Below are positions 1-8,252 of a stretch of DNA of 20,498 bases, one piece after another (within the stretch, counting starts at the first letter, position 1; every line of letters starts with the position of its first letter). The DNA lies in the IMG/VR virus record IMGVR_UViG_3300042914_001141, positions 1 to 20,498 of that record. One strand, given 5' to 3'. The stretch comes from a virus. A program made the translations under genes and the position numbers. The notes beneath the pieces are model-generated. The model saw nothing but the letters and a program-made list of their open reading frames with translations, was not told the origin of the DNA and did not search any database.

Positions 1-306
1 AAGGATGCCCTCGCTAGTCGCGGGGTAAATCAGAAAATTGCTGCATTTATCCCATCGGATATAGACCCAACTGAAGAGTCTGTATCTAAGTGGCTGACCG
101 AGTATGCCGATGTATTCGGCTTCGAGGCTTCAGCCGAAACCCAGACACCTAATGTCGACCCTGCTCAGGCAAATCAGTATAAGAGGCTTACACAGGCCGC
201 AGATGCTGGATTCACTCCAGATTATGGCGCAGATGTAATGAACAAACTTCTCAATGCTAATTCGCCAGAAGAGTTGGATGAGATTATTAGGCAGTCTGGA
301 CTCTAA
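1..306 (+). CDS. Probable capsid scaffold protein, C-terminal part (5' end outside window)
   Basis: The frame is open from the left edge and stops with TAA at 304-306, giving the last 101 residues. They are acidic and predicted helical, with many Asp, Glu, Gln and Ala (for example YKRLTQAADAGFTPDYGADV) and no Cys. The end DEIIRQSGL lies 28 bases before the major capsid gene. Scaffold proteins of tailed phages are helical, acidic at the C-terminus and encoded directly upstream of the capsid gene, so position and composition both fit. No catalytic motif of a capsid protease is seen in this fragment. It could be another capsid-assembly protein; the call rests on context. Confidence 0.6.
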   Translation, partial: KDALASRGVNQKIAAFIPSDIDPTEESVSKWLTEYADVFGFEASAETQTPNVDPAQANQYKRLTQAADAGFTPDYGADVMNKLLNANSPEELDEIIRQSGL

Positions 307-334
307 TCCGATCCTATAAGAAAGGCTAGTCCAA

Positions 335-1264
335 ATGGCAGTACCTACAGGTACATCCACTGGAACGGCGACGATTACGTCACTCGTCCAAACAGCGTAC
401 GATCAGTACGTCCGTATGGCACTTCGATCCATCCCATTGATGCGTTCGATTGCAGACGTAAAGCCAGTCCAGCAAGCAATGCCAGGATCGTCAGTTGTAT
501 TCTCCATCTACTCAGACCTCGCTGCTGCAACCAGCACCTTGACTGAGACCTCTGACGTTTCTTCCATTGCTCTCGGCAACCCAACACAGGTTACCGTAAC
601 TCTCCAAGAGTACGGTTCAGCCGTTACCACAACCAAGAAGTTGAACCTCACTTCTTTCAACGATGTTGATGCAGCACTCGCTGACATCATCGCGTACAAC
701 GCTGCTGATTCGCTCGATCAGGTCGTTGCTTCCGTCCTCACCGGCGGCTCCAACGTCATTTACGCATCAAGCGCAACCAGCACCAACACGATCACTGCAG
801 GAATGACCATCACCACTGCAGACATCCGTGAGGCTGTTGTACAACTCCGTACCAACAAGGCTGTTCCTCGTATCGGGGAACTCTATGCTGCGTACCTCCA
901 CCCACGTCAGTCTGCTGACCTCCGTGCAGAGACCGGCACTGGTGGATTCCAGGAACTCAGCAAGTACGTTGACCGCACACCATTCGTGGCTGGTGCAGTC
1001 GGCGTCCTCGAAGGTGCGTTCGTCGTGGAGACTCCACGCGTTCCATTCGCAGCCAACTCTGGCTCCGTCAACGTCTACAAGGCTGTTGTCGCAGGCCGTG
1101 AGGCTCTCGCAGAGGCAAAGGGACAAGACATCTCTACCGTTATCGGACCAGAGATCGACGCTCTCCGTCGCTTCCGCACCATCGGTTGGTACTTCTTCGG
1201 TGGCTGGTCATTGCTCCGTCAGGCAGCAATCTACCGCATCGAGTCGGCAACCTCGATCAACTAA
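335..1264 (+). CDS. Major capsid protein, HK97-fold, N4-gp56-like
   Basis: This 309-aa protein should form the icosahedral head. It has the pattern of the N4-gp56 or Phage_capsid_2 type: an N-terminal arm, a Val/Thr-rich beta region (around VTVTLQEYGSAVTTTKKLNL), a helix with IIAYNAADSLDQVVASVL, then the typical stretch YAAYLHPRQSADLRAETG, a GVLEGAFVVETPRVPF segment and a late AVVAGREALAEAKG block. The length is normal for the family. The ATG at 335 follows AAAGG about ten bases upstream. The preceding gene looks like a scaffold protein and small head proteins follow, as expected. A strong hairpin lies just after the stop. No fused protease or immunoglobulin domain is visible. Confidence 0.9.
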   Translation: MAVPTGTSTGTATITSLVQTAYDQYVRMALRSIPLMRSIADVKPVQQAMPGSSVVFSIYSDLAAATSTLTETSDVSSIALGNPTQVTVTLQEYGSAVTTTKKLNLTSFNDVDAALADIIAYNAADSLDQVVASVLTGGSNVIYASSATSTNTITAGMTITTADIREAVVQLRTNKAVPRIGELYAAYLHPRQSADLRAETGTGGFQELSKYVDRTPFVAGAVGVLEGAFVVETPRVPFAANSGSVNVYKAVVAGREALAEAKGQDISTVIGPEIDALRRFRTIGWYFFGGWSLLRQAAIYRIESATSIN

Positions 1265-1275
1265 ATAATTGGTTG

Positions 1276-1310
1276 ACTGCGGAGTACCTGGTCGCCAGGT
1301 ACTCTGTGGT
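1276..1310 (+). promoter_or_regulatory. Long RNA hairpin after the capsid gene
   Basis: GAGTACCTGG (1282-1291) and CCAGGTACTC (1295-1304) form a perfect 10-bp stem around a TCG loop. The stem extends at its base to 16 bp (1276-1291 with 1295-1310), including three G-U wobbles. Wobble pairs favour a role in RNA rather than as a DNA operator. No U-tract follows, so it is not a standard intrinsic terminator. A stability element, processing site or attenuator that raises capsid mRNA over downstream genes is likely by analogy with other phages. Confidence 0.7.
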
Positions 1311-1328
1311 AAACCCGTTAGGAGTGAT

Positions 1329-1637
1329 ATGCCATACAAACTGATTACACCGACCAGGAACGAGACCTGGCTTGCGTTCCCACAGAACTACGCATATTCA
1401 CGTCTCGCTGGTAGGCCAATCAGTGGTGCTGGTGTTCCTACAAGATTGACCGATATCCCACGTGGCTACACGCTTTTGGTTACTGGAAGTACGGTAACTG
1501 AGAACCAGACCCCAAGCCAAGATGATTTGGCTGCAGCAGACTACTACTTCCTCGGTGGTCATAATTACACCATCACGGACGCTCAAGCGGCAGTCCTCAT
1601 AGCGGCAGGATATTCAGAGTGGGTAACACCGATATAA
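1329..1637 (+). CDS. Conserved small head-region protein, function unknown
   Basis: A 102-aa protein starting at ATG 1329, chosen because AGGAG (1320-1324) lies just upstream. An earlier in-frame start at 1269 would place coding sequence through the hairpin and has no comparable ribosome site. The protein has no membrane segment and no Cys. Its C-terminal part (ADYYFLGGHNYTITDAQAAV, then AAGYSEW) resembles short proteins encoded next to capsid genes in many actinophages, probably head completion or decoration proteins. I do not recognise a named family. The end overlaps the next gene by 19 bases, so the two are probably translationally coupled. Confidence 0.75.
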   Translation: MPYKLITPTRNETWLAFPQNYAYSRLAGRPISGAGVPTRLTDIPRGYTLLVTGSTVTENQTPSQDDLAAADYYFLGGHNYTITDAQAAVLIAAGYSEWVTPI

Positions 1638-1918
1638 ATAACTGCACCAGCGGTTGCAAGACCAAAGATCACGCAACCTACGCTGAGTGCTTACAACAGA
1701 ATATGCCAATGATTTCGCCATCATCAACACCATCCCGCTCAGGGTGGGATAGGGCGCAGATCAAAAAGGACGAGAAAGAGTTGGACTCATACTACTCCGC
1801 CGTAAGGCAAGGTATAGAGCCACGCAGTACCCGACAGAAAGACATCGACGCAGCAGTCAAACTCTCAAACGAGGGTGGGCAAGCGTTCGATGGAATCAAC
1901 CTTACCTTCAAGGAGTAA
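1619..1918 (+). CDS. Small protein with Cys/His motif, unknown function
   Basis: A 99-aa protein starting at GTG 1619, inside the end of the previous gene. Near the N-terminus it carries C-T-S-G-C followed by DHATYAEC, a CxxxC...HA(S/T)xxEC pattern seen in small proteins near actinophage structural genes; it may bind a metal. The rest is polar and helical (KKDEKELDSYYSAVRQG) and ends in GGQAFDGINLTFKE. No enzyme motif is seen. It lies between the head protein and a string of very small genes, with the next ATG two bases after its stop. Its existence is well supported by context and spacing; its role is unknown. Confidence 0.65.
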   Translation: MGNTDINNCTSGCKTKDHATYAECLQQNMPMISPSSTPSRSGWDRAQIKKDEKELDSYYSAVRQGIEPRSTRQKDIDAAVKLSNEGGQAFDGINLTFKE

Positions 1919-1920
1919 CA

Positions 1921-2058
1921 ATGCCAGCAAATGATCCAGCACAGTACGAGATGGAAGACGAGTTGATGCCTTGGCCTTCCGACACCAATGACAAGCCATT
2001 TATGACCTACGACAAGTTGATGACTGGCGCTCCAGGCAAGCCAGCACCAAAGCAATAA
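1921..2058 (+). CDS. Small acidic protein, unknown function
   Basis: A 45-aa ORF with AAGGAG immediately before its ATG (GGAG at 1912-1915 region, within the end of the previous gene). The protein is acidic in its first half (YEMEDELMPWPSD) and ends in KPAPKQ. It has no recognisable domain. Two-base spacing from the previous stop and the next gene's Shine-Dalgarno sequence overlapping its stop (TAAGGAG) argue that it is translated as part of the head operon. Confidence 0.55.
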   Translation: MPANDPAQYEMEDELMPWPSDTNDKPFMTYDKLMTGAPGKPAPKQ

Positions 2059-2067
2059 GGAGACATC

Positions 2068-2211
2068 GTGCCAGGTAACAAGCCAAAGATCAAAGGCAAG
2101 ATCAAGAAACTCCCTACCGATACCGATATCATTATGCCTGGTCACAAGTATCCCAAGGGTTTTATGAAGCAGATGGAAGCCCAACGCAAAAAGACTAACA
2201 AGAAGAAATAG
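2068..2211 (+). CDS. Small basic protein, unknown function
   Basis: A 47-aa ORF from GTG 2068, preceded by AAGGAG at 2057-2062. It is Lys-rich at both ends (KPKIKGKIKKLP and QRKKTNKKK) with a central segment DIIMPGHKYPKGFMKQM. It belongs to a run of tiny basic proteins between capsid and tail genes. No domain is recognised. Such proteins could bind packaged DNA or the negatively charged capsid interior, but that is a guess from charge and position only. Confidence 0.55.
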   Translation: MPGNKPKIKGKIKKLPTDTDIIMPGHKYPKGFMKQMEAQRKKTNKKK

Positions 2212-2217
2212 GTCACT

Positions 2218-2388
2218 ATGAAGAAGAAGGCAGCAGCAAAGAAGGTCGCCAAGGTTATGGGCGAGTACAAGCGCGGAACCCTGCACTCAGGCAAGAAGGG
2301 TCCAGTCGTCAAGTCCAAGAAGCAAGCCGTCGCTATCGCTATGAGTGAGGCTGGTATGGCTAAGAAGATGGCGAAGAAGAAGAAGTAA
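2218..2388 (+). CDS. DUF6496-like small Lys-rich protein
   Basis: A 56-aa protein in which 18 residues are Lys. The core VMGEYKRGTLHSGKKGPVVK followed by SKKQAVAIAMSEAG matches the pattern I know for DUF6496 proteins (LHSG-KKGP-V-KQAIAIALSEA), small proteins found in phages and bacteria with no known function. Its TAA overlaps the next ATG by one base (TAATG), a strong sign of coupled translation. The family is recalled from its signature and has not been checked by search. The very high positive charge suggests nucleic-acid or membrane association, which is inference. Confidence 0.75.
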   Translation: MKKKAAAKKVAKVMGEYKRGTLHSGKKGPVVKSKKQAVAIAMSEAGMAKKMAKKKK

Positions 2389-2666
2389 TGGCAAAGTCCC
2401 CTGCGTGGCAACGCAAAGAAGGCAAGAACCCCAAAGGTGGTCTCAATGCCAAAGGTCGCGCCTCTGCCAAAGCGCAGGGGATGAACCTGAAGCCACCTGT
2501 CAAGAAGACAGAAGCAGCAAAATCTAAGAAGGCTGCTGGACGACGCAAGTCGTTCTGTTCTAGGATGTGCGGGATGAAGTCGAAGTTGACTTCAGCAAAG
2601 ACAGCAAGAGATCCGAACTCTAGAATAAACAAGTCCCTACGGGCTTGGGATTGTAGTTGCAAATGA
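2388..2666 (+). CDS. DUF6321-like basic protein
   Basis: A 92-aa basic protein starting MAKSPAWQRKEGKNPKGGLN, the signature of a phage family I recall as DUF6321 (WQR-EGKNP-GGLN-KGR...NLK-PV...RR-SFC-RM-GMK). It also holds four Cys (SFCSRMCG and WDCSCK at the very end), which could bind a metal or form disulphides. Its start overlaps the previous stop and its TGA overlaps the next ATG. It sits between capsid and connector genes, where homologues also occur in other phages. Function unknown; the family assignment is from memory of the motif. Confidence 0.75.
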   Translation: MAKSPAWQRKEGKNPKGGLNAKGRASAKAQGMNLKPPVKKTEAAKSKKAAGRRKSFCSRMCGMKSKLTSAKTARDPNSRINKSLRAWDCSCK

Positions 2667-2818
2667 AGAAGAAGAAAGCGTTTTGGGACAAAAAGAACCC
2701 CAACAAGAAGTCAGCAAAACTAACCGATAAGCAAAAGGCTGCAGCAAAGGCACGAGCGAAGAAGGCGGGTCGTCCTTACCCGAACCTTGTCGACAACGCC
2801 TGGGCAGCGAACCAATAG
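2663..2818 (+). CDS. Small basic protein with RPYPNLVDN motif
   Basis: A 51-aa protein whose ATG overlaps the previous stop (ATGA). The first two thirds are Lys/Ala-rich (KKKKAFWDKKNPNKK, AAAKARAKKAG) and the end is GRPYPNLVDNAWAANQ. The GRPYPNLVDN tail recurs in short proteins of many phages next to structural genes. No known function. It is the last of four consecutive, mostly very basic mini-proteins. Confidence 0.7.
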   Translation: MKKKKAFWDKKNPNKKSAKLTDKQKAAAKARAKKAGRPYPNLVDNAWAANQ

Positions 2819-2829
2819 TAGGAGAGTAA

Positions 2830-3110
2830 ATGGCAGGCGTATATGGAAGCACGTTCGTCTCGGAGTTGAATCGCCTAGCAAACGGTGGTACCTATCCGGC
2901 TGTCAACACTCTTGATGCAGCGGGTGCGGCTCGTGCGTGGGCCGCAGCCCGTGCAGTAACACTGTCTAACACAGACCTCGTAGGAGTGCTCAATGAGATT
3001 GCTGGGATTACTGATAAAAGGAACTATCTTGATCTCGCTGGTGTATGCAACCTTATCGCTTCTACTTCTGGGCTGGAGCCAGCGGCTGCTCTCCGAGGAT
3101 TGGAGTCCTG

Positions 3111-3111
<1 letters not shown>
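2830..3111 (+). CDS. Small virion-region protein, unknown function
   Basis: A 93-aa protein with AGGAG six bases before its ATG. It is Ala-rich with a weakly repeated pattern (LSNTDLVGVLNEIAGI, then YLDLAGVCNLIAST), which resembles short repeat proteins in phage structural clusters in which D-L-x-G-x-L/C-N-x-x-A units recur. No membrane segment or catalytic motif. Its stop overlaps the following ATG (TGATG), linking it to the next protein, which appears to be a beta-sandwich virion component. It may be a capsid decoration or neck protein; evidence is positional. Confidence 0.65.
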
Positions 3112-4222
<1,111 letters not shown>

Positions 4223-4231
4223 ACTTCTCGT

Positions 4232-5302
4232 ATGAAAGTCGCTGTCTACACAATAGCCAAGAATGAAGAGCAATTTGTCAAACGGTGGTACGAGTGCAGT
4301 ACCGAAGCAGACTATCACGTCATTGCAGATACTGGATCAACAGATAGAACGGTTGAACTCGCCAGAGAACTCGGTATCGACACGTATAGCATCAGCGTTC
4401 TGCCTTTTAGGTTTGATGATGCACGGAACGCTTCCTTAGCGCTAGTCCCTGCTGACGCAGACTACTGCATCGCTTTGGATATGGATGAAGTTCTCCAGCC
4501 AGGGTGGAGGCAGGAGTTAGAGCGGGCCTTTGAAGAAGGCACCGACAGACCTCAGTACCGATTCATTACGGACTGGACAGCGGCAGGAGAGCCTGCCATA
4601 GAGTTTGATGGATTCCGTATCCATAGACGCCAAGGCGTTAGGTGGAAGTATCCCATCCACGAAGTCCCTATGACCTACGAAGGTGGGGACGTACGCAAAC
4701 GCTACAACTTTGAAGTCCACCACAGACCCGATGTTACGAAGTCACGTGGTCAGTATCTAGACCTGCTACGCAGGGCGGTGGATGAAGAGCCTGATGCGAG
4801 GAACCTCTACTACTTAGGCAGAGAGTTGTTCTTCCGTAAGGCTTACGATGACTGTGCGAAGGTCATCAAGGAGTACATCACTAAGTCTAACTTTCCGGCA
4901 GAGAAATCTTTTGCGCTACGGATGCTCGCTAAGTGCGAGCCTGATAGGGCAGAGGAATGGCTACTGCAGGCAACCGAAGCCTGCCAGACCCGCGAAGCGG
5001 TCTTGGCTTTGGCTAACCACTACTACACACAGAAGCAGTGGAAAGAGTGCAACTACACCGCGAAGTTGGCACTGACGAAAACTGAGAAGGTCACAGGCTT
5101 CCTATCGGAAGAGTGGGCTTGGGGCCATATGGCAGATGATCTGGTTGCAGTCTCAGCGTGGCAGTTAGGCAACTGGAAAGAAGCCTATAAGCACGGGAAG
5201 ATCGCACTAGGTATCAGTCCTGAAGATGAGCGACTAGCGAACAATGTCGTATTTTATGAGCAGAAGTTGAAGGAAGCAACTGCCAAGAAGAAACGGAAGT
5301 AG
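4232..5302 (+). CDS. Family 2 glycosyltransferase with TPR-like C-terminal region
   Basis: A 356-aa protein. The N-terminal GT-A domain shows the GT2 opening YTIAKNEEQFVKRW (7-19), the nucleotide-sugar motif DTGSTDRT (33-40), DDARN (62-66) and the metal-binding LDMDE (82-86). An F-R-I-H-R segment and IHEVPM (about 142-147) are typical of SunS-like/TPR-associated GT2 enzymes. From about residue 190 it is helical with repeat-like units (NLYYLGRELFFRKAYDDCAK, LANHYYTQKQWKECNYTAKL), as in TPR-linked protein glycosyltransferases, and it ends in KKKRK. It probably transfers a sugar from a nucleotide donor onto a protein. It sits between a Thr-rich collagen-like protein and the putative adaptor, so a virion protein is the best substrate candidate. 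Substrate and sugar are unknown. Confidence 0.88.
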   Translation: MKVAVYTIAKNEEQFVKRWYECSTEADYHVIADTGSTDRTVELARELGIDTYSISVLPFRFDDARNASLALVPADADYCIALDMDEVLQPGWRQELERAFEEGTDRPQYRFITDWTAAGEPAIEFDGFRIHRRQGVRWKYPIHEVPMTYEGGDVRKRYNFEVHHRPDVTKSRGQYLDLLRRAVDEEPDARNLYYLGRELFFRKAYDDCAKVIKEYITKSNFPAEKSFALRMLAKCEPDRAEEWLLQATEACQTREAVLALANHYYTQKQWKECNYTAKLALTKTEKVTGFLSEEWAWGHMADDLVAVSAWQLGNWKEAYKHGKIALGISPEDERLANNVVFYEQKLKEATAKKKRK

Positions 5303-5305
5303 CGT

Positions 5306-6202
5306 ATGCCTACATTGGGTGACTTGATTGATGAGGTCAAGTCTAATCTGCAAGGTTACACCTTGCGGCAAGACCGCATTACCTATCTCAACTCGGCTAT
5401 CACGGCAAGTGATACCGCGATTGTAGTAGGCAACAGTGACAACCTCGGCAAAGGTATCATTGAGATTGATGACGAACTCATCTGGATTGACTCCTTCAAC
5501 AAGGCCAACAACACGCTCAATGTCATCCCAGGTTTCGGTCGTGGCTATCAGCAGACCAACCCATCACCACACGCTCAGTATGCTCAGGTGACCTTGGCTC
5601 CAACCTTCCCACGAGTGAGCATCCAGAAGGCTATCAATGACACCATCAACAGTTTCTATCCTAAGTTGTGGGCGGTTGCATCAACGACCTTTACCTTCAA
5701 CGCCAGCCAAGTAACCTATCCGCTTCCTGACGATGCTGAGTCCGTCTTGTACGCATCGTGGCAGACGACCGGATCAAGCCAAGAGTGGCTTCCTATCAAC
5801 AAGTGGCGAGTAGATGGTATGGCTAATGCCGCTACCTTCAACACCAACGTCACCATCAATCTCTACGAGAACATCCAGCCAGGTCGTACTGTTCAGGTCT
5901 GGTACACCGCTGAGGCAGATACCTTGGATAATGCAACGGATGACTTTGCAGATGTGACAGGGTTGCCAGCATCGTGTTCTGATGTGGTAGTCCTCGGTGC
6001 CTGCTATAAGTTGCTCTCGTTCCTTGATGCTGGTCGCATCAACCTCACCAGCGCAGAGGCAGACTTCGCAGACTCGAAGTTGCCAGCAACTGCAGGCGCA
6101 GGCGCATCGCGCTACATCTTTGCTCTTTATCAGCAACGCTTGAATGAGGAGGCACTCAAACTTGCTGACAAGTTCCCCATCCGCCTTCACTATACCCGCT
6201 AA
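5306..6202 (+). CDS. Putative head-tail adaptor / tail tubular A-like protein
   Basis: A 298-aa protein beginning MPTLGDLIDEVKSNL and containing FPRVSIQKAINDTINSFYPK (101-120), a helix pattern common in phage adaptor proteins of the T7 gp11 type. A beta domain is inserted at about residues 30-97 (GIIEIDDELIWID, then IPGFGRGY), resembling the N-terminal domain of the next fibre protein. The C-terminal part has SCSDVVVLGACYKLLSFLDA and a long helix ending at KFPIRLHYTR, as in adaptor helical bundles. Size and order (after capsid, before a nozzle-like protein) fit a short-tailed phage. It could be another neck protein; the fold is not proven. Confidence 0.6.
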   Translation: MPTLGDLIDEVKSNLQGYTLRQDRITYLNSAITASDTAIVVGNSDNLGKGIIEIDDELIWIDSFNKANNTLNVIPGFGRGYQQTNPSPHAQYAQVTLAPTFPRVSIQKAINDTINSFYPKLWAVASTTFTFNASQVTYPLPDDAESVLYASWQTTGSSQEWLPINKWRVDGMANAATFNTNVTINLYENIQPGRTVQVWYTAEADTLDNATDDFADVTGLPASCSDVVVLGACYKLLSFLDAGRINLTSAEADFADSKLPATAGAGASRYIFALYQQRLNEEALKLADKFPIRLHYTR

Positions 6203-6211
6203 GGAAACCAG

Positions 6212-6823
6212 ATGACTCGTAAGTATTCATCTATCAGCGTCGAGACAACCCTTGCTTCGGGCATCTCCAATAGCGCTACCTCGATGACTGTAGCCACAGG
6301 CACAGGGTCAGCGCTTCTGGGCGGAGTGACCTTGGCAGCGGGCAACGTGGATCAGTTCATCGTAGCCCTTGACCCTGATACCATCAACGAAGAGATTGTC
6401 TTCATCACAGCCGTATCGTCAGATACCTTCACGATTGTTCGAGGCCAGTCAGGAACGAGTGCTATCTCGCACTCAGGCGGTGCAACAGTCAAGCACGTCT
6501 TGGTCTCAGATGATCTCAACTTCTATACGACTGGCGTGGCTACTGCCAACGCTGCAGTCCCTAAGTCTACTGTAACAACCAAGGGTGACATTCTGGTTGC
6601 TACAGGAAGTGCCACAGTTTCCCGTCAGCCACTCGGTACCAATGGCTTCTACCTCAAAGCAGACTCAGCCCAAGCAACGGGCCTAGTCTGGGCTGCGGTC
6701 GATGCTCTACCGAGCCAGACTGGAAATAATGGAAAGTACCTCACCACTGATGGAAGCACAGCATCCTGGGCTTCTGTTACCACCGATCCAACCCCGACGA
6801 TGTTCCTCTTGATGGGCGCATAA
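6212..6823 (+). CDS. Tail-fibre-like structural protein
   Basis: A 203-aa protein with AAGGAA just before its ATG. Residues 8-100 form a beta domain with EEIVFITAVSSDTFTIVRGQ (60-79) and HSGGATV, a module common in phage virion proteins. It is followed by fibre motifs KGDILVATGSATVSRQPLG, FYLKADSAQATGLVWAAVD and NGKYLTTDGSTASWASV, short beta-repeat units known from tail fibres. It ends in PTMFLLMGA, a hydrophobic tail. It probably forms a trimeric spike or a fibre base. There is no enzymatic motif. It opens the run of small exposed-looking virion proteins. Confidence 0.7.
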   Translation: MTRKYSSISVETTLASGISNSATSMTVATGTGSALLGGVTLAAGNVDQFIVALDPDTINEEIVFITAVSSDTFTIVRGQSGTSAISHSGGATVKHVLVSDDLNFYTTGVATANAAVPKSTVTTKGDILVATGSATVSRQPLGTNGFYLKADSAQATGLVWAAVDALPSQTGNNGKYLTTDGSTASWASVTTDPTPTMFLLMGA

Positions 6824-6835
6824 GGAGAATAAACA

Positions 6836-7165
6836 ATGCCTACAACCTATAAAATCCTCGGTCAGTCTGCGCCTTCGGCTACGACATCAACCGATCTATA
6901 TACCGTGCCATCTGCGACACAGGCAGTAGTATCGTCTATCGTGGTTGCTAACCGTGATAGTGCTGCTGCTACCTTCCGTATCTCTACGGCAATCGCTGGC
7001 GCTGCTTTGGCTAACGCACAGTACATCGCCTACGATGTCACTGTCGGCGGAAGCGACTCAACCATTATCACCATCGGTGCGACACTAGGAGCAACGGACA
7101 AGATTCGCGTTTATGCTTCTACCGCAAACCTCACCTTCACCGCTTACGGGAGCGAGATTTCCTAA
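6836..7165 (+). CDS. Small beta-rich virion protein
   Basis: A 109-aa protein preceded by AAGGAG. It starts MPTTYKILGQSAPSATTSTD and continues with LYTVPSATQAVVSSIVVANR, a very common phage family of about 105-110 residues with a beta-sandwich strand pattern, ending FTAYGSEIS. These genes occur in fibre or capsid-decoration regions. The function is not established to my knowledge; head decoration or fibre accessory roles are likely. Conserved length and context support a complete, intact gene. Confidence 0.7.
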   Translation: MPTTYKILGQSAPSATTSTDLYTVPSATQAVVSSIVVANRDSAAATFRISTAIAGAALANAQYIAYDVTVGGSDSTIITIGATLGATDKIRVYASTANLTFTAYGSEIS

Positions 7166-7167
7166 CA

Positions 7168-7749
7168 ATGACCATCAAGAGCATCAGGACGGGTTGGACT
7201 GGTATCAGTGCGCTGGCTGGCAACGACCAGTGGTTCAGTGATTTTGAGTCTATTGCTTCGGTGACGGTCACAACACCAACTGAGTCGACTATAACCTTTA
7301 GCAGTATCCCTTCTACTTATACGCACTTGCAACTTAGGGCTATTGCTAGAACGGATAGAGCCTCTCAGATTGTTGATGTGGTCAGATTTAGATTCAATAG
7401 TGACACTGCATCTAACTATTCAGTTCACTTTCTCCAAGGCGATGGCGCTACTCCAGAGTCGGCTGCTAGTACAAGCCAGACATATATTCAAACATATATT
7501 GTTGCTGGCTCAACCGCTGGAACAAGCACCTTCGGAGCATTCGTCACGGATATTCTTGATTACACAAGCACTAACAAAAATAAGACCATAAGGCAGTTAG
7601 CAGGTACGGACAACAATGGTGGTGGAAATGTTGCCCTTACCTCTGGTCTTTGGTTCAAGACTCCAGAAGCCATCAACTCTATTAGCCTTACGGCTATCGG
7701 TAACTTTGTAACTAACTCCCACTTTGCCTTATACGGAATACGGGGATAG
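7168..7749 (+). CDS. Lectin-like virion/fibre protein with N-terminal tag
   Basis: A 193-aa protein starting MTIKSIRTGWTGISALAGND, a short tag (S-[IL]-R-T-G...AGN) shared with the two glycine-rich proteins downstream. The body has the family blocks TITFSSIPSTYTHLQLRA, RFRFNSDTASNYSVH, DILDYTSTNKNKTIRQLAG and SGLWFKTPEAINSISL, ending HFALYGIRG. This is a common actinophage jelly-roll-like family, probably involved in surface attachment. There is no good ribosome site, and its ATG lies two bases after the previous stop, so it is probably coupled. The two next genes are diverged relatives without the tag. Confidence 0.7.
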   Translation: MTIKSIRTGWTGISALAGNDQWFSDFESIASVTVTTPTESTITFSSIPSTYTHLQLRAIARTDRASQIVDVVRFRFNSDTASNYSVHFLQGDGATPESAASTSQTYIQTYIVAGSTAGTSTFGAFVTDILDYTSTNKNKTIRQLAGTDNNGGGNVALTSGLWFKTPEAINSISLTAIGNFVTNSHFALYGIRG

Positions 7750-7752
7750 ATA

Positions 7753-8250
7753 ATGCCAGCAACTTATCAACCGCTTGCCAGCACTACACTAGGTAGCGAC
7801 CAAGCGACAGTAACATTTTCATCAATTAGTGGCTCTTATACTGATTTGATTCTTGTTGCTTCAATACGAACAGTTGCAAGCAATGCTGCTATTTATTGCC
7901 AATTCAATGGCGATACAGGAAGTAATTACAGCAACACGCAATTGTTAGGAAATGGCTCTATAGCCAATAGCGGCAGACAAACCAATGTTTCTCAATTGAG
8001 AATCGGCAATTGGTCACCTAGTGCAACTGACACTTTTGGACCTGTTATTGCTAACTTTCAGGATTATTCCAACACAGTTACAAATAAAACCGTAATTTCA
8101 CGAGCCGGTTCTGCTAATGGTGGGTTAGTGGCGGAAGCCTGCTTGTGGCGAAATACTGCCGCAATTACTTCCATTTTGATTGGCGAGGAATCTGGCTCAA
8201 ATATGAGAGCCGGTTCTACTTTCACCCTCTACGGCGTAAAGGCAGGATAA
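7753..8250 (+). CDS. Lectin-like virion protein, second paralogue
   Basis: A 165-aa relative of the preceding protein. Blocks match in order: VTFSSISGSYTDLILVAS, CQFNGDTGSNYSNTQLLG, ANFQDYSNTVTNKTVISRAG, ACLWRNTAAITSILI and the end FTLYGVKAG. It lacks the SIRTG...AGN N-terminal tag and begins MPATYQPLASTTLGSDQATV. The coding sequence is clearly AT-richer than the capsid or nozzle genes, which suggests separate acquisition. Its ATG has only a weak ribosome site (GGGATAGATA), three bases after the previous stop. A receptor-binding or decoration role is inferred. Confidence 0.68.
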   Translation: MPATYQPLASTTLGSDQATVTFSSISGSYTDLILVASIRTVASNAAIYCQFNGDTGSNYSNTQLLGNGSIANSGRQTNVSQLRIGNWSPSATDTFGPVIANFQDYSNTVTNKTVISRAGSANGGLVAEACLWRNTAAITSILIGEESGSNMRAGSTFTLYGVKAG

Positions 8251-8252
8251 CG

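Noticed and set aside
767-1126. Minus-strand ORF of 119 codons inside the capsid gene
   Set aside because: Capsid coding is unambiguous on the plus strand; the antisense frame has no start signals and random-looking composition.
828-1268. Plus-strand second frame of 146 codons within the capsid gene
   Set aside because: Ser/Arg-rich shadow frame without a ribosome site, wholly inside the capsid gene.
1273-1303. Promoter with TTGACT -35 after the capsid gene
   Set aside because: No acceptable -10 at 16-18 bases; the sequence is occupied by the hairpin stem, which explains it better.
1792-2411. Leu/Phe-rich minus-strand ORFs resembling membrane proteins
   Set aside because: They are complements of Lys-codon-rich genes (AAG reads CTT), which mimics hydrophobic proteins.
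5774-6190. Minus-strand 138-codon ORF inside the adaptor-like gene
   Set aside because: No ribosome site or promoter, and the plus-strand gene has consistent codon use and a recognisable pattern.
8145-8252. Longer start for the third lectin-like protein
   Set aside because: The extra 36 residues read the previous gene in another frame (basic and aromatic, unlike the family), while ATG 8253 fits the family start.
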